27,381 bases of DNA from Candidatus Njordarchaeota archaeon (GTDB lineage Archaea; Asgardarchaeota; Njordarchaeia; Njordarchaeales; Njordarchaeaceae): NCBI GenBank assembly GCA_029856055.1, contig JAHQWF010000041.1, positions 1 to 27,381 of the forward strand, written 5' to 3'. The translations under genes and the position numbers were made by a program. The stretch's first letter is position 1. Each line of letters opens with the position of its first letter. The notes beneath the pieces were generated by a model. It did no database searches. It saw only the letters and a program-made list of their open reading frames with translations, and was not told the origin of the DNA. Positions 13,356 to 21,157 of this stretch are shown here, piece after piece.

Positions 13356-15923
13356 TTATGGAGTTCCATTACAAGCTATACAATAATAATTTCTTTCTCG
13401 TCCTCGCTTAATACTAAATATTCTAAGATCATGTTTCTTGCAACGCTTTTTGAGAAGAGATATGCTTCCTTTACTAGGCAAATAAAATTTTTTCCCACAC
13501 TTATCGCATCGAACAAACCTATATTCCGGATAATACTTTAACAAACCTCCGCACGAGCATTTACCAACAACATATTTTTCTTCTTCTTTTTTAATCAAAT
13601 TAAGCATTCCACATTGTTCTAGCTTAGAACACTTATAACACGGTCCTTGCTGTCTCCAGCAAACTGGGCATATATAAAGGATTCGATTTGGACGTTTAAG
13701 AGCCAATGTGCGGGATTTACATATAATACATATAACATCTGTTACCATATATGATTTAGCAGTAGGTACTATCAAATTATAACCACAACTAGTACAATAC
13801 AATAACTTAGATTTTGCAGATTTAGTAGATTTAAGGATCATAGGGCTGCCGCACTTGGGACAATCCATAATTTTTTTATCTGAAATATCGACTCTCACAG
13901 CGGTCTCTACTTTACTAGATAACTCTTTTATGTTCTCTCGAAGTTCATTAAACAGCTTTAAGTAGTCATTCCTTATCGAATCAATCATTTCTTGCCAATC
14001 TAACTCTTTATTCATAACTTTGCGCATCAAGATGTAAACTTTCGCACTAAAATACGGTTTAACGAAATCGGGCCAAATTTTTTCTAGGAAAGATATAATT
14101 GAGTAACCAAGTCTAGTTACGGACAATTTCTTACCTTTTCTATCGACATATCCTCGGGAAATCAATGTCTCGATGTGGTCTGGCCTAGTACTTTTTGTAC
14201 CTAGACCCAATCTTTCCATGATAGATATTAATTCGCCTTCAGTCAATCTTGGCGGAGGCTGCGTCATTTTCTTCTCTGGAGGGTAAACTCTTGCCAAATA
14301 AAGTTCTTGATCTTCCTTCAATTCTATATCTACTAGGTTCTCTCTCGGTTCATTGTACGGGTATATCACAAAGAAGCCGGGATTTTCTATTTTAGTTAGT
14401 ACGCTTTTAAAGGGCTCGTTTGATATCATTATCTGTAAATGAATTTTTGATATTTCGGCATCTGGTAAAAATAATGCTATGTATCTACGAACAATGACAT
14501 CGTAAACTGATAAATGTATTTTTGATAAAGAGATGTTTTTTCGTGGTGTAGCTATAGGAGTGATCGGTAAATGATCGCCAACTAATTTGCTACCATTTCT
14601 CCTTAATTGAGCACCTTTTCGCAGAATTTCTGAGACAAAATCCCTTAGCGGTGAGTAACTTAATAGGTTCCGTAGATTCTTTTCATGAGAGTAATTCTGT
14701 GGATATTTATCTGTCTCTGTTCTAGGATAGGTAATTAATCCATTCAAATACAAGTCTTCAAGTATCTTCATAGATGTCTTTGAGCTTAATCCTAAAACCT
14801 CATTTAGTAACATCAAAGCTCGAGTGGTATTTAGGGGGGGTTGGGGTCTAATTTTTTTCTTTTCTTTCTCAATGGAGACTATTAAACCCTTATCTGCGTT
14901 TTTTATCTTGTCATAAATTTTCTCAACAACTAATTTATCGCTAAAAGGAGATTTTTCATGAAAAGCTCTTATCTCCCTATCATCAATCTTTAAGTCTACA
15001 TACAATACCCAATAAGGTTTAGGCTTGAAATTCTCTATTTCTTTTTCTCTCAGGTAAAGGATGTAGAGAGTAGGAGTTTGTACGCGACCAATAGAGAAGA
15101 CCTTAGTTACACCTAACTTTTTTATAAGATCCCATAAATTTACTGTCAATTCTCGCGTTGCAGAGAAACCCACCATCGCATCAATAACTCGTCTAGCCCT
15201 AACAGCGTAAGCCCAAGACCACTTTGGTTCTATCGGGAATAGAAAGGCATTTCTTAATTCCTTAATATCCAAGCTGATAAACCACATTTGAACAGCTTTT
15301 ATATCATTTTTTACTTCTTTAACAATATCAAATACCTCCAAACCGATATTAGCTCCTTCTTCATCAGCATCGGTAGCTAAAATAAGTAAATCAGAGCTAG
15401 GAGAAAAACGTCTTAAAACATCAACAATGTTTTTTTCTTTGACAATCATGTGTAAGGAACTATGATTTAATAACTCTATTGGATCTGTTTTGCGCCAATC
15501 GCCACTATATTTTTTCACGACATCGTAATCCATGATATGGCCTCGGAGAGGGATAATAGTTATATATCGTGAGTTCCACACAGCATCAAAAATGACTACG
15601 TTGCCCCACGAGGTTTTAATAACTCGTCTTTGTCCACCACCTAGTGCTCTTGTAATAGAGGAAGCAACTTTCGCTTTTTCGGTCGCAATGATACCTCGTT
15701 TCCCCTCGGGAAGTAGCTCGTATAACTTATAGCTTATTTTGTCTGAGTCTTTTAACTCAGGTATATGTATGTTCTTAATGAAATCATCTATTAACTTATT
15801 TAAGAGCCCTTGGGATCCACTTGGTTCATTCGGTGTGTCTTCTTGCATAACATGTTGCCCATTGTCTTTCTTGATCAACCATGTATCTAATGTCCTTGTA
15901 GTCTCATTTTTCAAGGATAGCAC
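13356..15923 (-). CDS. topA: DNA topoisomerase I, archaeal type IA
   Basis: An 855-residue type IA topoisomerase that relaxes negative supercoils by a Tyr-linked single-strand break. The TOPRIM domain spans residues ~74-220, with the catalytic Glu at TEKAKVA (about 82) and the DADEE metal site at 185-189; IGRVQTPTL (278-286) is the core motif; the active Tyr is Y399 in GLITYPRTETDKYP. The C-terminal region (about 705-855) has several zinc knuckles (CPKCGS, CTSCGY, CIICKS, CPVCW, CDKCGK and more) for single-strand DNA binding. The N-terminal 60 residues precede the core and contain TLDTWLIKK (11-19), which resembles a PCNA-interacting box. The start codon is GTG 15923 (TTG 15914 is possible). 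There is no helicase module, so it is not reverse gyrase. Confidence 0.94.
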   Translation of the reverse strand: MLSLKNETTRTLDTWLIKKDNGQHVMQEDTPNEPSGSQGLLNKLIDDFIKNIHIPELKDSDKISYKLYELLPEGKRGIIATEKAKVASSITRALGGGQRRVIKTSWGNVVIFDAVWNSRYITIIPLRGHIMDYDVVKKYSGDWRKTDPIELLNHSSLHMIVKEKNIVDVLRRFSPSSDLLILATDADEEGANIGLEVFDIVKEVKNDIKAVQMWFISLDIKELRNAFLFPIEPKWSWAYAVRARRVIDAMVGFSATRELTVNLWDLIKKLGVTKVFSIGRVQTPTLYILYLREKEIENFKPKPYWVLYVDLKIDDREIRAFHEKSPFSDKLVVEKIYDKIKNADKGLIVSIEKEKKKIRPQPPLNTTRALMLLNEVLGLSSKTSMKILEDLYLNGLITYPRTETDKYPQNYSHEKNLRNLLSYSPLRDFVSEILRKGAQLRRNGSKLVGDHLPITPIATPRKNISLSKIHLSVYDVIVRRYIALFLPDAEISKIHLQIMISNEPFKSVLTKIENPGFFVIYPYNEPRENLVDIELKEDQELYLARVYPPEKKMTQPPPRLTEGELISIMERLGLGTKSTRPDHIETLISRGYVDRKGKKLSVTRLGYSIISFLEKIWPDFVKPYFSAKVYILMRKVMNKELDWQEMIDSIRNDYLKLFNELRENIKELSSKVETAVRVDISDKKIMDCPKCGSPMILKSTKSAKSKLLYCTSCGYNLIVPTAKSYMVTDVICIICKSRTLALKRPNRILYICPVCWRQQGPCYKCSKLEQCGMLNLIKKEEEKYVVGKCSCGGLLKYYPEYRFVRCDKCGKKFYLPSKGSISLLKKRCKKHDLRIFSIKRGRERNYYCIACNGTP

Positions 15924-16038
15924 CAGATATTCAAATTAAAATAATAAACTTTCTATAACTTAAGTATCTTTTTTCATCAAAACTAGAATTTGAAACATTA
16001 GATTAAGATTAATAATAAATATTAAAGGTGCATACAAA

Positions 16039-17238
16039 TTGATTTCCTTAATTACGATGCAGGCAGGAGCTGGAGACTGGCTTTCCTGGTTAATTTTTTT
16101 CATTTTATTGCTCTTCCTAACTGAAATACAGACATATATGTTAATTTACAGTATTACTTCATTTCTAAATGAAGTTCGCGTCTACGATAGATTGGGTCAA
16201 TGGTATATAGTAGCGATTATTCTTAATGCCAGAATGGATCTAATACAGAAAGCGGAGGGGGTGACGCCAGCCGAAAAAGCTGCAAGCCTTAGAAATAACC
16301 CAGAGTTTCAAAAAATGCTTACATGGGTCAAAGAGGTAATTGATTCATTCCTAATAACACCAGTAACTTTAGATCCAAGTGGAATACTGCAGAGATTGGA
16401 ACATCTATTAGATATTAGGAAAAAGAGAATTAGGGGAATTGCTTCAAAGATAGTATTAGATGCTCCAGATTACTTAAAGCGAGATCTAGAAAGTGCTCTC
16501 GAAGCAGCATCTGCAATCCACACCATCTATAAAATAGCAGAACACATCTTTAGGGTAGGTGTTAACACAAAGTCTTATGTATATTTGATGCAACTTAAGA
16601 TGCTTATTCCATTTCTGCGAGAGATGGTTATGTCCTATTACGATGCATTGAAAGCTTTTCAAACTGGCGTACCTATTGGAGATAGCATAGGCCCTATGAT
16701 CGCTCAGAGGTTTTTTGGTGAAGAAATCAACGTTGATGAGAAAAACGATATAGTATACAGTGTCTCAGAGTTCGAGGGCAGATATGTACTTGCTATTAAG
16801 GCAATTGGGCCAGGAAGTGAGGTTGGTAAGCCAGGCCAAGTTATCAAAAATATAGTTGAAGAGTTGCAGGGAGATATTCAAGCAGTAATTACGGTTGATG
16901 CAGCACTAAGATTAGAAAGCGAAAAAACAGGTAATATTTCTGTAGGGGTTGGAGCGGCTATTGGTGACCCAGGACCAGAGAAGTATAAGATTGAGAGCAT
17001 ATGTACCAAATACAAAATCCCCTTATTTGCAGTTGTGATAAAGGAATCATATGTAGAGGCAGTAACGCCCATGGGAAAAGAAATCGCCACTGCTGCGGAT
17101 AAAGCTGTTGAGATAATAAAAAATTTAATTAGAGAAGAAGTTCCACTGGAAGGAAAAGTAATAATAGCTGGTATTGGAAATACCGTAGGTGTCGGGAACG
17201 GTAGTGGAGAAATAGTGGGTAAAAAAGAAGTAGAATAA
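16039..17238 (+). CDS. DUF1512 family archaeal membrane-anchored protein
   Basis: A 399-residue protein of the archaeal DUF1512 family. One transmembrane helix near the N-terminus (about residues 14-38, WLSWLIFFILLLFLTEIQ) anchors it; the rest is a cytoplasmic, mainly helical domain (45-220) followed by an alpha/beta domain with Gly-rich turns (about 235-390: AIGPGSEVGKPG, GVGAAIGDPGPEKYKIE, MGKEIATAADKAV and VIIAGIGNTVGVGNG). The family is widely conserved in archaea and its function is not established. Start is TTG 16039 with AGGTG 10 bases upstream. The histidyl-tRNA synthetase gene follows after 20 bases, so they are probably co-transcribed. Confidence 0.88.
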   Translation: MISLITMQAGAGDWLSWLIFFILLLFLTEIQTYMLIYSITSFLNEVRVYDRLGQWYIVAIILNARMDLIQKAEGVTPAEKAASLRNNPEFQKMLTWVKEVIDSFLITPVTLDPSGILQRLEHLLDIRKKRIRGIASKIVLDAPDYLKRDLESALEAASAIHTIYKIAEHIFRVGVNTKSYVYLMQLKMLIPFLREMVMSYYDALKAFQTGVPIGDSIGPMIAQRFFGEEINVDEKNDIVYSVSEFEGRYVLAIKAIGPGSEVGKPGQVIKNIVEELQGDIQAVITVDAALRLESEKTGNISVGVGAAIGDPGPEKYKIESICTKYKIPLFAVVIKESYVEAVTPMGKEIATAADKAVEIIKNLIREEVPLEGKVIIAGIGNTVGVGNGSGEIVGKKEVE

Positions 17239-17258
17239 TTTTTTAAGTGGTTGTAAAG

Positions 17259-18575
17259 ATGTATCTAAAACCACCAAGTGGTTTTAGGGATTTCGAACCT
17301 AAAGATATGATATTAAGGAAAAGAGTAATTAGCGCTCTCGAAAATATTTTTCTTAGATACGGCTATGATCCTATAGAAACACCAGTACTTGAGCACTGGG
17401 AAGTATTCGAAGGAAAATATGGAAAGGAAGCCGAAACTAAATTAATGTACAAGTTCAAAGACCCCTGGTCCGATAAATGGTTCGCGCTCAGATTTGATTT
17501 AACAGTACCTATGGCTAGATTTTTTTCTTTAAAGCACCCATCTCTGCCATTCAAAAGATATCATATCGGTAGAGTCTGGAGGCACGAGAGGCCTCAGAAA
17601 GGTAGATACAGGGAGTTCTGGCAAGCTGACGCTGATATCGTTGGCAGTCCCTATCCAGAAGCTGATGCAGAACTTCTAGAGTTATCTATTGACGCGATGT
17701 TAAAATTAGGGTTTAAGAATTTCGTGATAAAACTTAATGATAGAAGGATTCTGAGAGGCATCTTTGAGGAAAAGTTAGCATTAAAGAATGATATAGAAAT
17801 TTATAGAGTTATCGATAAGTTGGATAAAATTGGTTATGATGGCGTAAGAGTAGAATTAAATAAGTTAGGGCTGAATAAAAGAGCTGTGGATAAAATATTG
17901 GAAATAATATCAAGAGAGTATAATGTAACAGATAATATAAACGAATTGATAGATGAGTTCTCGGGCAATACTAATGTCGAAAAAGGTGTAAGCCACATAT
18001 TGGATATCGTGAATGTTCTTGGATTTAAGAGAAAATATGTAACCTTTAGTCTAAACCTAGTTCGCGGACTGGATTATTACACTGGACCAGTTTGGGAAAT
18101 CGTAATAAAAGATATCGGGATAGGTTCAGTTGCGGGTGGGGGAAGATACGATGATCTAATCGAGAAATATGCCGGTACATCTTACCCGGCAACTGGTACA
18201 TCATTTGGTGTTGAGAGATTAATTGACGCTGGTAAATTAACAGGCATTTTTAAAACTGATAAGATCACGTTTACAGAAATATATGTCCTATCGATGTCTA
18301 CCAAAACATTCAAGATATCTTGGGAGATAGCTAGAGAACTAAGAGCTAAAGGATTCTTTGTGCGAGTAGATTTAATGCGTAGATCAGAAAGGAAACAACG
18401 TGAGTATGCAAGCAAAAAAGAGATACCAATTCTCTTGATAATTGGAGAAAAAGAATTATCAACCAATAGTGTAACGATTTATGTAAGGAAGACAGGCGAG
18501 AGATTAACAATTGCAAGGGACGAATTAATTGAATTTTTACGAAAATTAAATAAGGATTTGTATTATGATAAATAG
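17259..18575 (+). CDS. hisS: histidyl-tRNA synthetase
   Basis: A class II synthetase of 438 residues that charges tRNA-His in the cytoplasm. It opens with LKPPSGFRDFEPKDM, the standard start. Motif 1 contains YDPIETPVLE; motif 2 is RHERPQKGRYREFWQADAD; the histidine-specific segments are LVRGLDYYTGPVWEI and AGGGRYDDLI; motif 3 is GTSFGVERL. The C-terminal anticodon-binding domain (about 335-430) has VLSMSTKTFKISWEIAREL and ILLIIGEKEL. I start at ATG 17259; an upstream in-frame GTG at 17247 is less likely because the conserved text starts after it. Confidence 0.96.
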   Translation: MYLKPPSGFRDFEPKDMILRKRVISALENIFLRYGYDPIETPVLEHWEVFEGKYGKEAETKLMYKFKDPWSDKWFALRFDLTVPMARFFSLKHPSLPFKRYHIGRVWRHERPQKGRYREFWQADADIVGSPYPEADAELLELSIDAMLKLGFKNFVIKLNDRRILRGIFEEKLALKNDIEIYRVIDKLDKIGYDGVRVELNKLGLNKRAVDKILEIISREYNVTDNINELIDEFSGNTNVEKGVSHILDIVNVLGFKRKYVTFSLNLVRGLDYYTGPVWEIVIKDIGIGSVAGGGRYDDLIEKYAGTSYPATGTSFGVERLIDAGKLTGIFKTDKITFTEIYVLSMSTKTFKISWEIARELRAKGFFVRVDLMRRSERKQREYASKKEIPILLIIGEKELSTNSVTIYVRKTGERLTIARDELIEFLRKLNKDLYYDK

Positions 18576-18656
18576 AGCTAGATTTAACTTTATTTTAATT
18601 CTGCACTAATATCAAGTAAGATTTCAACTATCTATCTCTAGGGACGGGAGTACTTA

Positions 18657-19784
18657 TTGAAAGAACGCATTGAGCACATAAAAAAGATTAGTGAAAAACT
18701 ACTGGATACGCCATGCTCGAGAATAGCGTTGCTATGGGAGGAGCTGAATAATCATATTGTTCAATGTAATTTATGTGAAAGAAGATGTCGTATACCGTCA
18801 GGAATGAGGGGAATGTGCGGTGCTAGATATAATCATGGAGGTACTTTATACGTATTAACATATGGTAATATTAGTTCATTGTCGAATAATCCAATGGCTA
18901 AAAAACCATTTAACAATTTCTTCCCAGATGAATATGCGCTGACGATTGGTTCGTGGGGATGTAACTTTGTTTGTCCTTGGTGTCAAAACTGGGAGATAAG
19001 TAAGAGGATTGCATTAACATGCGATTACTTAGATCCGTTAACATTTATTTCTCTCTTATCTAAATACGGGTCTACGGGGACTAGTTTTTCGTTTAATGAA
19101 CCCTCAGTAACATTATTTGAATATTCACTTGATGTAATGCCGATAGCTAAAAGAAAAGGCTATTTTAATACGTACGTTACGAATGGTTACATGACGATCG
19201 AAGCCTTAGATATGTTGATAAAAAAAGGATTAAACGCTGCGAACGTAGATATAAAGGGATGTAAGGGAGTGATTGATAGGTGGATTGGTGCGGATCCTGA
19301 GATTGTCTGGAGAAACGCTAGATATATGAAAGAAAAAAATGTTCATGTAGAGATCACTACTCTAATAATTCCCAAGGTCAATGATTCGGAAGAATGTCTC
19401 CGCACAATAGCCAGAAAGATTAAAAATCGGCTAGGGATAAGAACACCGTGGCATGTCACAAGGTATTTCGCAGCGTATAATGCACTAAAATATGATTTGC
19501 CCGAAAGTACGCCTATCAAAATGGTTGAGAAAGCTCGAGAAATTGGGATTAAGGAAGGACTGGAATATGTGTATGTAGGAAATATCCTTAATCATAAGTG
19601 GGAAAATACGTACTGCCCAAACTGCGGTAGCCTCCTAATAAGGAGGTCTGGATTATGGAGAGTAGAGGTATTGATAGATGATAGATACTGTCCTAATTGC
19701 GGTTATGAGCTAGCAGTTACATTTAGAAATAAATATCACAAAATTATTCGCTGGGACCCAGCAAAGGATCTGCCACCTAACTAA
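18657..19784 (+). CDS. radical SAM enzyme, AmmeMemoRadiSam system
   Basis: A 375-residue radical SAM protein related to pyruvate formate-lyase activating enzymes. A first Cys cluster at C37, C40, C44 and C54 (CNLCERRC...GMC) is a family feature, and the 4Fe-4S SAM motif is GCNFVCPWC (C102, C106, C109). SFNEPSVTLFEYS and YVTNGYMT follow the usual SAM-binding strands. The C-terminus adds a zinc ribbon (YCPNCGS ... YCPNCGYE, about 322-355). It is the radical SAM member of the conserved AmmeMemoRadiSam set; Memo is at 7501, while the AMMECR1 member is not seen here. Substrate unknown. The start is TTG 18657. Its end overlaps the convergent primase-like gene by 8 bases. Confidence 0.92.
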   Translation: MKERIEHIKKISEKLLDTPCSRIALLWEELNNHIVQCNLCERRCRIPSGMRGMCGARYNHGGTLYVLTYGNISSLSNNPMAKKPFNNFFPDEYALTIGSWGCNFVCPWCQNWEISKRIALTCDYLDPLTFISLLSKYGSTGTSFSFNEPSVTLFEYSLDVMPIAKRKGYFNTYVTNGYMTIEALDMLIKKGLNAANVDIKGCKGVIDRWIGADPEIVWRNARYMKEKNVHVEITTLIIPKVNDSEECLRTIARKIKNRLGIRTPWHVTRYFAAYNALKYDLPESTPIKMVEKAREIGIKEGLEYVYVGNILNHKWENTYCPNCGSLLIRRSGLWRVEVLIDDRYCPNCGYELAVTFRNKYHKIIRWDPAKDLPPN

Positions 19785-20907
19785 TAAACTTGAGCAAACC
19801 TCCTTTTCCAAGATACTTTATCAGTTTTGAAGGGTCAGAGGGCTCTAAATGAAAGGCTTCTTGTAGATATTCATGATTTTCAACAACAATTTCTACTCTG
19901 GCATTGTCTGGAGTGAATTTTTCTAGATTTGAGAAATGAACAGGAACCGAAACAAGTCCAGTCTTATGGTGCATAGACCATGGAGCCCTCACATCACCTT
20001 CTTCTTTCATAGAGGATGGGTCCAGAAGTATCTGATTCTTCCTTTTTTCTTTTTTAGCAACTGTGGAGGTCGTTAAGGGCTCTGATATCAATGAGCCGTA
20101 TTTTTCTTTCAGATCATCAATTTTACCTTTAATGCTATTTTCTACAAGATCCCTTATTACACTTATAGATTTTCTGTAATCATCAAAGTTACCTAATGGT
20201 TTAATGAAAGAAACCCATATTTGAAATCCTCTTGATCCACTAAATTTAATGCATGGATTGAGGTTAAGTATGTCATTCATAATAATATATGTTTCCTTTG
20301 TAACTTCTTTGATTAAATTAAATCCCAGCGAACCAGCATTTTTTATAGCTTCTCCGGCGTCTATATCTATAACCAGCCAGTCAGGATGATTTTGATTCAA
20401 TTTATGTACGTATGGGATAAAATCTATAGCATGCATATCTACATATCGCATTAAATCATCGCGAGTATTGATGAAATTATAAATTTTTGGCTTGGCTTTT
20501 TTGTAGCGAGAAAAAATAGGTTTTATCTTATTGATGGGATCATTTTCATCTGAGAAAACCTTTACAACCGATACTGGACGATTCTTTAAGAACGGTAATA
20601 TTAATCCACTAATCTTTGGGTAATAGAACCTAGCTAGTAAGACTAATCTATAACTCAAAACCATATCAGGGTCGTAAACTAGAGACCACGCTTTTCTTCG
20701 CCCCTCTTCAGTTATTGAATATTTGTTTTCCCGCATCATAACTAGGCCTTGCTTAATAAGATCTTTTAAAGTTGAAATGATCTCTTCCCGAGATGAACCA
20801 GAATTCCTACCAACTTTTTCTAAGATATGATCTAACTCAACAAGCTTGCCTGGCGGTTTAATAGCCAGTAACATAAGAATATGATCATCAACTCTCTTTG
20901 ATTTCAA
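19777..20907 (-). CDS. archaeo-eukaryotic primase superfamily protein, LigD-PolDom/PriS-like, with N-terminal wHTH
   Basis: From TTG 20907 this is 376 residues. Residues 5-75 form a winged helix (DHILMLLAIKPPG ... ITEEGRRKAW). The rest follows the LigD polymerase domain: RPVSVVKVFSDEND (110-123), AIDFIPYVHKLNQNHPDWLVIDIDAG (160-185) with the DxD metal site at 181/183, and SGSRGFQIWV (223-232). The segment RAPWSMHHKTGLVSVPV near the end recalls the PriS 'SLHGKTGL' motif. There is no cysteine zinc site of true PriS. Frames that start further upstream run through tRNA-Ser, giving an artefactual N-terminus; I reject them. No Ku or ligase gene is present. DNA priming, gap filling or repair are possible roles. 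Confidence 0.8.
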   Translation of the reverse strand: MKSKRVDDHILMLLAIKPPGKLVELDHILEKVGRNSGSSREEIISTLKDLIKQGLVMMRENKYSITEEGRRKAWSLVYDPDMVLSYRLVLLARFYYPKISGLILPFLKNRPVSVVKVFSDENDPINKIKPIFSRYKKAKPKIYNFINTRDDLMRYVDMHAIDFIPYVHKLNQNHPDWLVIDIDAGEAIKNAGSLGFNLIKEVTKETYIIMNDILNLNPCIKFSGSRGFQIWVSFIKPLGNFDDYRKSISVIRDLVENSIKGKIDDLKEKYGSLISEPLTTSTVAKKEKRKNQILLDPSSMKEEGDVRAPWSMHHKTGLVSVPVHFSNLEKFTPDNARVEIVVENHEYLQEAFHLEPSDPSKLIKYLGKGGLLKFIS

Positions 20908-20964
20908 GTCACAACACCAAATCTTTATAGGAAACCAATAAATAATCTTTAAGTAGCAACACAA

Positions 20965-20974
20965 CATAAATATA
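20965..20974 (+). promoter_or_regulatory. TATA box of tRNA-Ser
   Basis: CATAAATATA lies 30-39 bases before the tRNA-Ser 5' end (21004), at the expected distance for transcription starting a few bases upstream. The divergent primase-like gene starts 60 bases to the left, so the intergenic region serves both. Confidence 0.55.
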
Positions 20975-21003
20975 ACACTCAGGAAAGAAAAAAGAGAGTA
21001 AAC

Positions 21004-21089
21004 GCCGGGGTTCCCGAGTTGGAACGGGGCCGGACTTGAGATCCGGTGGCGATTTCGCCTCGCGGGTTCGAGTCCCGCCCCCGGCACCA
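21004..21089 (+). tRNA. tRNA-Ser (TGA), class II, CCA encoded
   Basis: Cloverleaf: acceptor GCCGGGG (21004-21010)/CCCCGGC (21079-21085), D-arm CCCG/CGGG, anticodon stem CCGGA/TCCGG with loop CTTGAGA (anticodon TGA), a long variable arm GGCG-ATTT-CGCC (21048-21059), T-arm GCGGG TTCGAGT CCCGC, discriminator A (21086), then CCA. The TGA anticodon and long arm indicate serine (UCA codons). The discriminator is A where I would expect G for archaeal tRNA-Ser, by memory. No intron. Confidence 0.93.
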
Positions 21090-21090
21090 T

Positions 21091-21146
21091 TCATGAAGAG
21101 TATGGCCCCATCTGATTGTAATGATGATTAGCTGGCATCTCTGATC
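21091..21146 (+). ncRNA. box C/D guide RNA immediately downstream of tRNA-Ser
   Basis: C box ATGAAGA (21093-21099, one base off consensus), guide GTATGGCCCCAT, D' CTGA (21112-21115), C' ATGATGA (21121-21127), guide TTAGCTGGCATCT, D CTGA (21141-21144). The C box begins 4 bases after the encoded CCA of tRNA-Ser, so tRNA 3' processing would create its 5' end. The D guide could pair with about nine bases (with a wobble) of the 16S GGUGCCAGC segment near E. coli 517, a weak match. The D box lies 13 bases before the next start codon. Confidence 0.8.
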
Positions 21147-21157
21147 GGTGAATTATC

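Noticed and set aside
13356..15923. Reverse gyrase
   Set aside because: The protein has no N-terminal helicase domain or Walker motifs; it is a plain type IA topoisomerase.
20908..21090. N-terminal extension of the primase-like protein reading GAGLEPARRNRHRISSPAP
   Set aside because: It is a translation of tRNA-Ser on the opposite strand, a common annotation artefact; the conserved wHTH starts at TTG 20907.
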